Position numbers and translations under genes: made by a program
Assembly (NCBI GenBank): GCA_964492185.1
Contig: CAZBJH010000131.1
Coordinates: 1 to 8,856 of the forward strand
Direction of reading: 5' to 3'
Source: JAFGSZ01 sp964492185
GTDB lineage: Bacteria; Bacteroidota; Bacteroidia; Bacteroidales; UBA10428
Length of the DNA stretch: 8,856 bases
Shown here: positions 1 to 7,803 of the stretch, in pieces
Numbering within the stretch: position 1 is the first letter of the stretch
Layout: each line of letters opens with the position of its first letter
Notes under the pieces: model-generated
What the model was told of the DNA's origin: nothing
The model's database searches: none
Seen by the model: only the letters and a program-made list of their open reading frames with translations

Positions 1-15
1 CACTTTTAAATAAGT

Positions 16-47
16 TCTTTAACTCACTTAAAAAAGTGAGTTAAAGA
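16..47. repeat. Perfect 14-bp hairpin with AAAA loop
   Basis: Bases 16-29 (core CTTTAACTCACTT) are exactly complementary to 34-47, leaving a four-base AAAA loop. The hairpin lies about 90 bases beyond the stop codon of the minus-strand SiaC-like gene, so it could end that transcript. On that strand, however, the stem is followed by only a short mixed A/T stretch and not a clean U-run, so a terminator role is uncertain. It could equally serve a converging gene to the left of the window, or be a small palindromic repeat. Confidence 0.6.
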
Positions 48-136
48 GCTCACTTCGTTCGGTTTGCGCCCCTTGATCTCGAACATTGTGGACAGACACT
101 AGTTAAAATATAAAAACGAAAATCGGGTCGTGAATA

Positions 137-511
137 TTATTCTGTTTCGATAAAATTAAACTTGGTTTCCAGTATGGATTCATAATATTCACCCCTTTCC
201 ATAATATCATCATCCCCCTCTTCATAATACCAGTTGATTGTCAGCTCGTGTCCTTTTTTTAAAACATCTACCAGAGCCCTGAGGATATGTAATATGGCCT
301 TTGACGAACCGCTGTTGAAATATTCAAGGTCGATATCAACTATCGTGGTATCATTGGGTTCAAGGCAATAATGATAAATCCATTCATACAGGTCATCATA
401 AAACTTTGTTGCATCTTCAGGAATAGACCGTCCGCTAATTTTTATGCGGCCATCAGTGCTAAAAAAAACTTCCGGTGTTTTTTTTGTACTTTCAATCAGC
501 AGATCGTCCAT
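137..511 (-). CDS. SiaC-family (DUF1987) regulatory phosphoprotein
   Basis: The 124-residue product is full length for the SiaC/DUF1987 family. Family-like segments are visible along its length: TPEV near residues 12-15, the GRSIPEDA block at 27-34 followed by FYDDLYEW, the YFNSGSSKAIL block at 64-74, and INWYYEEGDDDIMERGE at 92-107. There is no signal peptide or membrane segment, so it should be cytosolic. In Pseudomonas aeruginosa, SiaC is a phosphorylation-switched partner of the diguanylate cyclase SiaD and is controlled by the kinase SiaB and phosphatase SiaA. By alignment of the FN-S/T-SS region, Ser67 would take the place of the phosphorylated Thr68; this is inference. No kinase, phosphatase or cyclase gene is adjacent in the window, so its partner is unknown. 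ATG at 509-511 is the only reasonable start. AGAAGG directly abuts it, too close to be a good ribosome binding site. Family assignment is firm; the pathway is not. Confidence 0.85.
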   Translation of the reverse strand: MDDLLIESTKKTPEVFFSTDGRIKISGRSIPEDATKFYDDLYEWIYHYCLEPNDTTIVDIDLEYFNSGSSKAILHILRALVDVLKKGHELTINWYYEEGDDDIMERGEYYESILETKFNFIETE

Positions 512-564
512 CCTTCTTGAAATAATTTATTACAATATAATTTAAATATCCCTAATTTATTGTG

Positions 565-573
565 CAAAGGATA
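565..573 (-). promoter_or_regulatory. Possible weak -7 element for the SiaC-like gene
   Basis: On the minus strand this reads TATCCTTTG, which resembles the Bacteroidota -7 motif TAnnTTTG but has three bases instead of two between TA and TTTG. It lies about 55 bases upstream of the SiaC-like start codon, a sensible distance. No clear upstream TTTG partner is seen at about -33, so this is only a candidate. Confidence 0.25.
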
Positions 574-838
574 TATTTATACGATGAAAATTAATATATG
601 ATTCATCTATATGATACTATAATATGAATTTTTTTTTTATTATTTATCAGAGTTTTATAAACAGCTTAAAAGTAATGATAAATATGCCCAATTAATGTAT
701 TCTTTAAAAACAAATTAACATACTAAATATATAAAACTCAACAAAAGTTGCTAACAATTAATATTTACATATTTGAAAAGTCTTAACTGCATTATTCATA
801 AATAATTTAACATAATTCTCATTTATTTTTATGAACCT

Positions 839-859
839 TTATCCCGGCGAACCGGATAA
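839..859. terminator. Small GC-capped hairpin beyond tsaD, possible terminator
   Basis: TTAT and CCGG at 839-847 pair with CCGG and ATAA at 852-859 around a CGAA loop, with one bulged C. It lies about 115 bases beyond the tsaD stop on the minus strand. The tract after it on that strand is only loosely U-rich, so a terminator function is possible but not shown. Confidence 0.3.
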
Positions 860-971
860 TGCAGGACAGAAGAGGTAATATTCAAGGAATTAAGTATGTT
901 CTTTGCTTCGAACTTACTGCATTAATTATTGAACTCAGGCACCCTTAATTCAGGCACGTACCCGGGGCAAT

Positions 972-1994
972 TTATTGTATGCTGTAACGCGCGAAAGGTG
1001 ATACATCGAGCGTGGTGAAATGCCCCGCGAGGTATTTATAATAACCTGTTATTGCTATCATTGCAGCATTATCAGTTGAATATTGCCGTTCAGGAATATA
1101 CACTTTCCAATCGCGTTGCCGGGCTTCTTCAAGCAAAGCCTTTTGCAAACCCGAGTTGGCAGATACCCCTCCTGCAATGGCAATTTCAGAAATTCCCGTC
1201 TGCAATGAAGCTACAATTAGTTTTTCCATCAATATAGTTATTATGGAATGCTGAATGGATGCACAAATATCTGATTTGTAATTCACTATAAATTCCCGGT
1301 CTTCCTTTAACCTGTCCCTTAAAAAATATAAAAAAGCAGTTTTCAAGCCACTGAAACTGTAATCAAGCTTACCGGCTTTTGGTTTCGGAAAAGGAAAAGC
1401 TTCAGGGTCTCCCTTTGATGCATACTTATCTATCAGTGGCCCACCCGGGTATGGCAGTCCCATTACCTTTGCACACTTGTCAAAGGCTTCTCCCGCGGCA
1501 TCATCAATTGATCTGCCAATAATTTCCATAGACAGGTGATCCTTCACCACCACCAGTTGAGTATGCCCGCCGGACACCAAAAGGCATAAAAAAGGAAAGC
1601 GGGGAAGGCCGGGATCTTCTCCCGGTCTTTTTAAAAATACAGATAGAATATGAGCCTGCAGGTGATTTACTTCGATAAGCGGAATACTGAGCGATAAAGC
1701 AAGACTTTTTGCAAATGATGTACCTACCAGCAAAGCCCCCATTAAACCGGGGCCGCGTGTAAATGCAATCCCGTCAAGATCATTTTTATCAGTTTTGGCT
1801 TCCCTCAGCGCCCGGTCAACCACCGGAATAATATTTTGTTGATGAGCTCTTGATGCCAGTTCGGGCACAACTCCCCCGTATGCTTTGTGAACATCCTGAT
1901 TAGCAATCATACTCGACAAAATATACCCGTCCCTGCAAACAGCAGCGCCCGTGTCATCGCAAGAAGATTCTATTCCCAAAACCGTAACTCCCAT
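972..1994 (-). CDS. tsaD: TsaD, tRNA N6-threonylcarbamoyladenosine (t6A37) transferase subunit
   Basis: TsaD (YgjD/Kae1 family) transfers the threonylcarbamoyl group from threonylcarbamoyl-AMP to A37 of tRNAs that read ANN codons, working in the cytosol with TsaB and TsaE. Counting from the chosen start, the ASKHA fold signatures are all present: GIESSCDDT at about 6-14, ELASRAHQQN at 45-54, the metal-binding HLQAH at 111-115, LLVSGGHTQL at 138-147, DDAAGEAFDK at 164-173, AGGVSANSGLQ at 274-284 and STDNAA at 306-311. The frame is open up to an ATG at 2082-2084, which would give 370 residues, but the added 30 residues are lysine-rich and not family-like. Starting at the ATG at 1992-1994 gives 340 residues beginning MGVTVLGIESS, the usual TsaD length and N-terminus. 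It diverges from tamB. Its partners TsaB and TsaE are not in the window, as is normal. No truncation or missing catalytic residue is seen. Confidence 0.97.
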   Translation of the reverse strand: MGVTVLGIESSCDDTGAAVCRDGYILSSMIANQDVHKAYGGVVPELASRAHQQNIIPVVDRALREAKTDKNDLDGIAFTRGPGLMGALLVGTSFAKSLALSLSIPLIEVNHLQAHILSVFLKRPGEDPGLPRFPFLCLLVSGGHTQLVVVKDHLSMEIIGRSIDDAAGEAFDKCAKVMGLPYPGGPLIDKYASKGDPEAFPFPKPKAGKLDYSFSGLKTAFLYFLRDRLKEDREFIVNYKSDICASIQHSIITILMEKLIVASLQTGISEIAIAGGVSANSGLQKALLEEARQRDWKVYIPERQYSTDNAAMIAITGYYKYLAGHFTTLDVSPFARYSIQ

Positions 1995-2098
1995 TAAAGC
2001 TCTTTTCTTAATGATTATCTTTAACTTAAATGATTTCGCTTTCGCGTATGAAATGTAAACTTTTTTTATTTTTTTTGCGTTCAATATATAATAAGGTA

Positions 2099-2106
2099 CA
2101 AAAGTA
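2099..2106 (-). promoter_or_regulatory. Candidate -7 element for tsaD
   Basis: Read on the minus strand this is TACTTTTG, an exact match to the Bacteroidota -7 motif TAnnTTTG. It lies about 105 bases upstream of the tsaD start codon, in the gap between the two divergent genes, and its last base touches the ATT proposed as the tamB start. I see no clear TTTG at about -33, so support rests on the motif and its position alone. Confidence 0.35.
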
Positions 2107-5100
2107 TTAAAAAAACAGGTAAAATAGGTCTGATCGTTTTTCTGGGAATTTTCTTTATTCTCGGTTCAGGATTTGCATTGTTGCAAACCAAATACGTGCA
2201 AAATTATGTTGCCGGACTTATTACCAATTACCTGGAGAAAAATATCAACACCCGTATTGATGTTGATAATGTAGAGATTACCTTCTTTAACAGTGCTACC
2301 CTGAATAATATTTATATTGAAGACCTCCATAATGACACACTCCTTTTCGCCAAAGAAATTTCTCTCCGGTCAAATAATATACTTAAACCTGTTTTTTTTA
2401 AAAGTCATAAGCTTAGAATAAGAAGAATTTTTCTGGACAGTGCTTTTATCCATTTTGCAACCGATTCTTCCGGCGTTTCAAACCTTAATCATTTCATCGG
2501 TTTATTAAAAAGGGACAAAAAAGTAAAAAAGAATAAAAAGCCGCCGCTGATAAAAAAGATCACCCTGGTTAACAGCAAAATCAGGATCAGCAAATTTTCC
2601 ACGGAAGAACCGCCTGCAGGAATTAATTTTAAAGATCTCAGGGTACATATTATCCATTCGGAAATTACGGACTTAAGTCCCCTGAATGATTCGGTCAGAT
2701 TTCAGGTTGCGAACATGAAATTCATTGAGGCATCAGGATTCAGGGTTAAAGAGCTGAATACTGAAGTATGCATCAGTAATTCCGGCATGAATTTCGAAAA
2801 TGTTTTCATAATCACGGACAGATCTTCTGTTATAAGTGACTATATCAGAATGAAATACGATAATATTAAAGATTTCAAAAACCAGGGCATTAACGACAAA
2901 ATTGATCTGGGGATAAAGATCAGCTCATCACAACTGAATCTTTATGATCTTGCATATTTTGCCCCTGCACTGGCAAAGTCAAACCAGCCGGTTAACTTTT
3001 CAGGTACTGTAAGCGGAAGGATAAATAACCTGAAAGCAAAAAATGTTTATTTAAAATTCGGCAGGCAATCCACTCTTTCCGGAGATATCAGTCTGACAGG
3101 GCTTCCTGACATAAATGAAACATTCATGGTCTTTAATCTTAATAGTTTAATAACTAACACAAGGGATATTGGCAACTTAAAACTACCTGGCAACAAGTCA
3201 ATTACCATACCTGACTGGTTGCATAAAACCGGCAGGTTAGCCTATACCGGAAATTTCACAGGTTTTATCGATGATTTTGTAACCTACGGTACACTGCAAA
3301 CAGGAATCGGGAAAGTATCCACCGATATTCTTTTCAAACCGGATACTGATAATTTTTTCCGTTTCAACGGTAATCTGAAAATGGATCAATTTGATATCGG
3401 CCGGTTACTCGATACGGAAACAATCGGCAAGATCACCCTGAGCGTTTCCATTGACGGTTCGAGTCAATCTGTAAATACGATAGATGCTGATATGAACGGC
3501 ACGGTAGCAAGCTTTGAAATCAATGATTATAATTATAAGAACATACAACTATCAGGAGAACTCACAAATCAAACATATGACGGGTCAATAACCATGCAGG
3601 ACCCGAATATTAATCTTGAATTTCTCGGACGTGTCGATATCTCAAAAGAAACAGCAGAATATAATTTCTTTGCCGATGTTAAGCATGCCGACTTACATGC
3701 CCTTAACATTGACAAGCTGGACTCGACCCATTCAGCTAACTTCAAGATAATAGCCAACGCCACCGGTAATTCACTGGAAACCCTGAATGGTGAGATATCA
3801 CTTCTCGATTCACGGTTTAATAAGCATGATAAGAATATCCGGGTCAGGGATGCTACTGTTACCGCCAGAAACACAGTTGACTCGAGTAGTTTTAAAATCC
3901 GCTCCGACATTATTGATCTTGACATGAAAGGTTCTTACAAGATGGATAAGATCAAAGACTCCTTCTTCGCCTTCTTATCAAATTATGCACCTGCTTTTTC
4001 AGATACAACAGTAAATACAGATAATGATTTTAATAATGATTTTATCCTGTCTGTCGAGTTTAAGAATACCGATGAATTTTTCAATTATTTTTTCCCGGAT
4101 TATATTCTTGCTTCCGGGTCCATTTTGAAAAGTAATTATAACATTGAAAAGAAACGGTTTACCTTATTTTTTCAATCTCCCCTGGTGAACCTTAAAAACA
4201 TTGCCTGGAGCAACATGTACATAAACACCGAAGCCAATGATTCAATATTTTCACTTGAATCCGGGAGCAAAAAACTGGTTGTTGCCGATCGTATTCCGAT
4301 GGAAAATTTTTCTGTCTACTCCATTGCATACAGCGATACCTGTGATCTTAAATTCCGGTGGAACAACTGGGATTCCGCGGCATACTCAGGTAATATCGTT
4401 ACAAAAGCATTTTTCTCAAAAAATAAGGAAACTTCAAATAACAAAATATTATTCGAAATATTCCCGTCAAAGGTTATCACTGAAGACACGCTTTGGAATA
4501 TTGAGCCTTCATTTGTGCAAATTGACAGCTCAAGCATAAAAGTGAACAATTTTCAGGTCAACCATGACAACCAGTTCCTAAACATCAGCGGAACCTTGTC
4601 GAAACGTCCTGAAGACGACATGGTAATTAACTTCGGCAAATTTAATATTGCCAATATAAACACTATAACCAGGCCGTCGGGATTCGAATTTAAAGGTATA
4701 GTTAACGGTGAAGCAACCCTTTCGGATATATTCAATAATACCTTGTTTAACACCCGGATAAAAATAGAGGATTTCACAATTAACAATGAATTCTTAGGAA
4801 ATACAAATATTGACTCCAGGTGGAACAACACTGACAGATCAATTGAAATTGACGCGGGCGCAACCCGGGGTAAACTTAAAGTGCTTGCTTTAAACGGTAA
4901 GTATTATCCTTTTGATGATAACCGGTTGTCATTCGACATTAAGCTGGATAAACTCCGGCTTGACATGCTTGACCGGTATGCCGTGAAATTACTGACTAAC
5001 CCGAAAGGATTCGCATCGGGTGATATTTTGCTGGCAGGCACAACAGCCAATCCTTTGCTTAACGGTGAACTGCACCTGCAAAAAGCGATCTTCACGGTGA

Positions 5101-6581
5101 ATTTCTTAAATTCAAGATATAGTTTTAGCGAAAGGATAAAAATCAATAACAACACCATTATTATTGATAACCTGGTATTATACGATAAAGACGGTAACAT
5201 GTCCCGGGCTAACGGAACAGTGCATGCCGACCATTTAAAGAATATCTCATTTAGCATAAGGCTCAACGCTGATAATTTTCTGTTTCTGAACACTTCGCTT
5301 TCAAACAATAATCAGTATTACGGCACAGCCTACGCTACAGGTATTGTAGAACTTCAGGGGACACCCAAAAATGTTAACCTGGATATAAAGGCAAAAACCG
5401 AAAGAAACACCCGTTTTTTCATACCTCTCAACCGGGGAGGAACAACTTCCGAGTATAATTTTGTGACTTTCTACCAGTCAGATACTTCCCTTAATACGGA
5501 AAGATATACAAGAAATTACAACTTGGATATGTCAGGCATTCAATTGAACTTTGATCTCGAAATAACACCTGATGCCGAAGTGCAGATTATTTTTGACCCC
5601 AAGGTTGGTGATATTATCAAAACGCGCGGCTACGGTGATCTAAACCTTGCTATCAATACGAATGGAGAGTTCAGTATGATGGGTGAATACGACATTGTAA
5701 ACGGAGATTATCTTTTCACTCTTCAGGATGTGATCAATAAAAAGCTTAAAGTTGAATCAGGAAGTAAGCTTACCTGGAATGGTGATCCCCTGGACGCAAT
5801 TCTTGATGTGAATGCATATTACCGCACAAAAGCCTCGCTTTACGATCTTCTCGGGGATGAAAGCTATAAAAACAGAACAACTGTCGACTGCCGTTTGAAC
5901 TTAACGGGCAAACTGGCCAATCCGGAGATCAAGTACGATATTTTTCTGCCTTATGCCGAGGATGATACCCGTCAGCGGGTAATAGGAGCTATTACAACGG
6001 ACGAAGAAACAAGCAAACAGTTTTTATCTCTTCTCGTATTGAACAGTTTTCTTCCAAATAATAACCTGCTTGTTAATAATCCTTCATACCAGGCATCCGG
6101 CACACCTTCAAATGCAGCCGGCGTGAATGCAAGTGAACTTTTATCGAACCAGTTGAGCAACTGGCTTTCTCAGATAAGTAATGATTTTGATATAGGTATC
6201 AACTACCGGCCCGGTTATGCAATAACCAGCAATGAAGTTGAATTCGCGCTTTCCACCCAGTTATTGAACGACCGGCTGAGCATTAACGGTAATATTGATG
6301 TTAACACCAATGCTACCGCTACAAGAACAAATAATATTGTTGGTGATTTTGATATGGATTATAAACTCAACAAAAGCGGGAAATTACGTGTGAAAGCTTT
6401 TAATCGTGCTAACGATGATATTATTTATGAAAATTCACCTTACACCCAGGGTGTCGGACTTTTCTATAAAGAAGAATTCAATACATTCGGAGAACTTTTA
6501 AAAAGATACTGGGAAAAATTAACCGGTAAAAACAGGAAGGATAAAACTGATAAGGGATTATCACAAACATATACAAAGTAA
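2106..6581 (+). CDS. tamB: TamB/AsmA-like translocation and assembly module protein (DUF490)
   Basis: This very large protein (1491 residues from the start used here) has the TamB layout: an N-terminal membrane anchor (about 7-26), an AsmA-like N-terminal part including RIDVDNVEITFF, a long beta-rich middle, and a C-terminal DUF490/TamB domain. Diagnostic C-terminal segments are DPKVGDIIKTRGYG from about 1164, LTWNGDPLDAILDV from 1222, DDTRQRVIGAI from 1286, NQLSNWLSQIS from 1348 and YTQGVGLFYKEEF from 1446. A lysine-rich loop lies near 135-151. TamB relatives form a lipid-binding groove across the periplasm and take part in outer-membrane protein assembly or phospholipid transport. The start is unusual. 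The first canonical start codon is TTG at 2178, but that would remove the membrane anchor. The frame is open back to a stop at 2049-2051 without any ATG or GTG. ATT at 2106 gives an (M)KKTGKIGLIVFLG-type N-terminus and has AAGG nine bases upstream. The start is inferred; the family and stop are secure. Confidence 0.9.
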   Translation: MKKTGKIGLIVFLGIFFILGSGFALLQTKYVQNYVAGLITNYLEKNINTRIDVDNVEITFFNSATLNNIYIEDLHNDTLLFAKEISLRSNNILKPVFFKSHKLRIRRIFLDSAFIHFATDSSGVSNLNHFIGLLKRDKKVKKNKKPPLIKKITLVNSKIRISKFSTEEPPAGINFKDLRVHIIHSEITDLSPLNDSVRFQVANMKFIEASGFRVKELNTEVCISNSGMNFENVFIITDRSSVISDYIRMKYDNIKDFKNQGINDKIDLGIKISSSQLNLYDLAYFAPALAKSNQPVNFSGTVSGRINNLKAKNVYLKFGRQSTLSGDISLTGLPDINETFMVFNLNSLITNTRDIGNLKLPGNKSITIPDWLHKTGRLAYTGNFTGFIDDFVTYGTLQTGIGKVSTDILFKPDTDNFFRFNGNLKMDQFDIGRLLDTETIGKITLSVSIDGSSQSVNTIDADMNGTVASFEINDYNYKNIQLSGELTNQTYDGSITMQDPNINLEFLGRVDISKETAEYNFFADVKHADLHALNIDKLDSTHSANFKIIANATGNSLETLNGEISLLDSRFNKHDKNIRVRDATVTARNTVDSSSFKIRSDIIDLDMKGSYKMDKIKDSFFAFLSNYAPAFSDTTVNTDNDFNNDFILSVEFKNTDEFFNYFFPDYILASGSILKSNYNIEKKRFTLFFQSPLVNLKNIAWSNMYINTEANDSIFSLESGSKKLVVADRIPMENFSVYSIAYSDTCDLKFRWNNWDSAAYSGNIVTKAFFSKNKETSNNKILFEIFPSKVITEDTLWNIEPSFVQIDSSSIKVNNFQVNHDNQFLNISGTLSKRPEDDMVINFGKFNIANINTITRPSGFEFKGIVNGEATLSDIFNNTLFNTRIKIEDFTINNEFLGNTNIDSRWNNTDRSIEIDAGATRGKLKVLALNGKYYPFDDNRLSFDIKLDKLRLDMLDRYAVKLLTNPKGFASGDILLAGTTANPLLNGELHLQKAIFTVNFLNSRYSFSERIKINNNTIIIDNLVLYDKDGNMSRANGTVHADHLKNISFSIRLNADNFLFLNTSLSNNNQYYGTAYATGIVELQGTPKNVNLDIKAKTERNTRFFIPLNRGGTTSEYNFVTFYQSDTSLNTERYTRNYNLDMSGIQLNFDLEITPDAEVQIIFDPKVGDIIKTRGYGDLNLAINTNGEFSMMGEYDIVNGDYLFTLQDVINKKLKVESGSKLTWNGDPLDAILDVNAYYRTKASLYDLLGDESYKNRTTVDCRLNLTGKLANPEIKYDIFLPYAEDDTRQRVIGAITTDEETSKQFLSLLVLNSFLPNNNLLVNNPSYQASGTPSNAAGVNASELLSNQLSNWLSQISNDFDIGINYRPGYAITSNEVEFALSTQLLNDRLSINGNIDVNTNATATRTNNIVGDFDMDYKLNKSGKLRVKAFNRANDDIIYENSPYTQGVGLFYKEEFNTFGELLKRYWEKLTGKNRKDKTDKGLSQTYTK

Positions 6582-6622
6582 TTCTGTTTATAAAAAATAA
6601 TACATCTGATCTGACGTTTTCT

Positions 6623-6630
6623 TATTTTTG
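6623..6630 (+). promoter_or_regulatory. Candidate -7 promoter element for exbB-exbD-tonB
   Basis: TATTTTTG is an exact match to the Bacteroidota -7 motif TAnnTTTG and ends 15 bases before the exbB start codon, in the 64-bp gap after tamB. Transcription would begin very close to the ATG, giving a short leader. No convincing TTTG is seen at about -33, so the operon may also be read through from tamB; no terminator-like hairpin is visible in the gap. Confidence 0.45.
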
Positions 6631-6645
6631 GGCAAAATTTAAACT

Positions 6646-7356
6646 ATGACAACAAATTTGTTTATTTTATTTCAGGCAGCTACGGCAAATGAGGCTGCAG
6701 AAGCCATGCAGCAGGAAGCCGAACAGTTAAAACTTTCTTTTCTCGAATTAGCTATGAAAGGAGGTTGGGTTATGATCCCGATTCTTCTGCTTTCAATAGT
6801 AGCCGTTTATATTTTTTTCGAGCGTTACTTTGCCATTAAGGGTGCTGCAAAGATCGACATGAGTTTTATGAACAGGATTAAGGATTATATTCATGACGGC
6901 AGGCTTGAATCTGCACATGCCTTGTGCCAGGCATCAGATAATCCTGTTGCCAGGATGATCGAAAAAGGAATAACACGGATCGGGAGGCCCCTGAATGATG
7001 TGAATGCTGCCATTGAGAATGTCGGAAAGCTGGAAATATATAAACTTGAAAAGGGCCTGCCTTTGTTGGCGACTGTTGCCGGAGGTGCACCCATGATAGG
7101 TTTTCTGGGTACGGTGATGGGCATGATCAGGGCTTTTTATGATATGGCAACAGCAGGTAACAATATAGATGTAGGACAGTTATCCAACGGTATCTACACG
7201 GCACTGGTAACTACAGTGGCCGGACTGATTGTCGGGATAATTGCTTATTTTGCATATAATGTTCTGGTTGCACGGGTAGAAAAAGTTGTTTTTATACTTG
7301 AAGCCAGCACAACTGAATTTATGGATTTATTGAACGAACCGGTAACAGAGAAATAA
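6646..7356 (+). CDS. exbB: ExbB/TolQ/MotA-family proton channel protein
   Basis: The 236-residue product is an inner-membrane stator protein of the ExbB/TolQ family, which with ExbD conducts protons and energises a TonB- or TolA-like protein. It has a short N-terminal segment rich in Ala and Glu (about 11-30), then a first membrane segment at about 39-59 (GGWVMIPILLLSIVAVYIF) ending in FERYFAI. A cytosolic domain with ARMIEKGITRIGRP (102-115) and AIENVGKLEIYKLEKGL (122-138) follows. Two further membrane segments are at about 140-162, with the family motif GFLGTVMGMI, and at about 185-207, with ALVTTVAGLIVGI. These features and the length fit ExbB; the TolQ alternative cannot be excluded by sequence alone. 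A single base separates its stop from exbD, so the two are almost certainly translated from one transcript. Confidence 0.95.
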   Translation: MTTNLFILFQAATANEAAEAMQQEAEQLKLSFLELAMKGGWVMIPILLLSIVAVYIFFERYFAIKGAAKIDMSFMNRIKDYIHDGRLESAHALCQASDNPVARMIEKGITRIGRPLNDVNAAIENVGKLEIYKLEKGLPLLATVAGGAPMIGFLGTVMGMIRAFYDMATAGNNIDVGQLSNGIYTALVTTVAGLIVGIIAYFAYNVLVARVEKVVFILEASTTEFMDLLNEPVTEK

Positions 7357-7357
7357 T

Positions 7358-7750
7358 ATGGCTATCAGTTCAAGAAACAGAGTAAGTGTACAGTTTAGTA
7401 TGTCGGGGATGACCGACATTGTATTTTTGCTGTTGATCTTTTTTATGCTTACCTCAACACTTATTGCTCCCAACGCGCTGAAATTGTTATTGCCCCAGAG
7501 TAATAACCAGACAGCTGCAAATCCCATTACCAGTGTTTCCATAACAAAAAACCTGCAGTTTTACGTTGAAACAACACCTGTGGATCTTTCAGAAATGGAA
7601 CATATTTTGAAGGAAAGATTAAAAGACAGTGAAGATCCGACAATATCACTTCATGCTGACAAAAGCGTCCCTCTCGAACAGGTTGTAAAAGTGATGAACA
7701 TAGCAAAAGATAATAATTATAAGCTGATACTCGCGACAACACCGGAATAA
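7358..7750 (+). CDS. exbD: ExbD/TolR-family biopolymer transport protein
   Basis: The 130-residue product has the ExbD/TolR design: a short cytosolic N-terminus, one membrane helix at about 18-37 and a small periplasmic domain. The helix begins MSGMTDIVFLLLIFFML and carries Asp20 in the TD-I-VF context. This is the conserved membrane acid that takes up protons in ExbD and TolR. The periplasmic part ends with ISLHADKSVPLEQVVKVMNIAKDNNYKLILAT (about 96-127, shown in part: the ADKSVP and VVKVM blocks are typical of the family). The start ATG lies one base after the exbB stop codon. There is a single exbD here, whereas many Bacteroidota operons carry two. No defect is seen. Confidence 0.94.
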   Translation: MAISSRNRVSVQFSMSGMTDIVFLLLIFFMLTSTLIAPNALKLLLPQSNNQTAANPITSVSITKNLQFYVETTPVDLSEMEHILKERLKDSEDPTISLHADKSVPLEQVVKVMNIAKDNNYKLILATTPE

Positions 7751-7753
7751 CAA

Positions 7754-7768
7754 GTCCTGCAACAGGAC
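7754..7768 (+). other. Small hairpin between exbD and the tonB-like gene
   Basis: GTCCTG at 7754-7759 pairs perfectly with CAGGAC at 7763-7768 around a CAA loop, just 3 bases after the exbD stop. No T-run follows, so it is not a standard terminator. It could mark a processing or partial attenuation site in the 53-bp gap, or be chance for so short a stem. Confidence 0.3.
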
Positions 7769-7803
7769 AGGGAAAGAGTGTAAAAAATGAGATCATTTAA
7801 GAC

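Larger units (their letters stand above)
512..971. other. AT-rich intergenic gap without a supportable gene
   Basis: This 460-bp stretch separates tsaD from the SiaC-like gene, both on the minus strand. By hand count the part from 541 to 840 is about 18% GC (55 of 300), well below the flanking genes, and includes a run of ten T at 629-638. No open frame with protein-like composition, tRNA or CRISPR-like repeat is seen. The part from about 840 to 971 is less AT-rich and holds a small hairpin (839-859) and a direct repeat TCAGGCAC at 935-942 and 950-957. It probably carries the 3' end of the tsaD transcript and the promoter of the SiaC-like gene. Confidence 0.7.

Noticed and set aside
765..780. 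Plus-strand ATATTTGAAAAG considered as a promoter
   Set aside because: It does not match TAnnTTTG and no plus-strand gene follows.
935..957. Direct repeat TCAGGCAC spaced 15 bases, considered as CRISPR-like or operator repeat
   Set aside because: Only two short copies; no array and no regulator gene next to it.
1052..1237. 61-codon plus-strand frame inside tsaD
   Set aside because: It is antisense to conserved TsaD sequence and shows no domain or independent start signal.
1995..2084. N-terminal extension of TsaD to the ATG at 2082-2084
   Set aside because: The added 30 residues are lysine-rich and unlike TsaD; the start at 1994 gives the standard N-terminus and length.
3569..5308. Several open frames of 77-134 codons antisense to tamB
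   Set aside because: They lie wholly within a well-supported gene, have no recognisable domains and have composition expected from the reverse strand of coding DNA.
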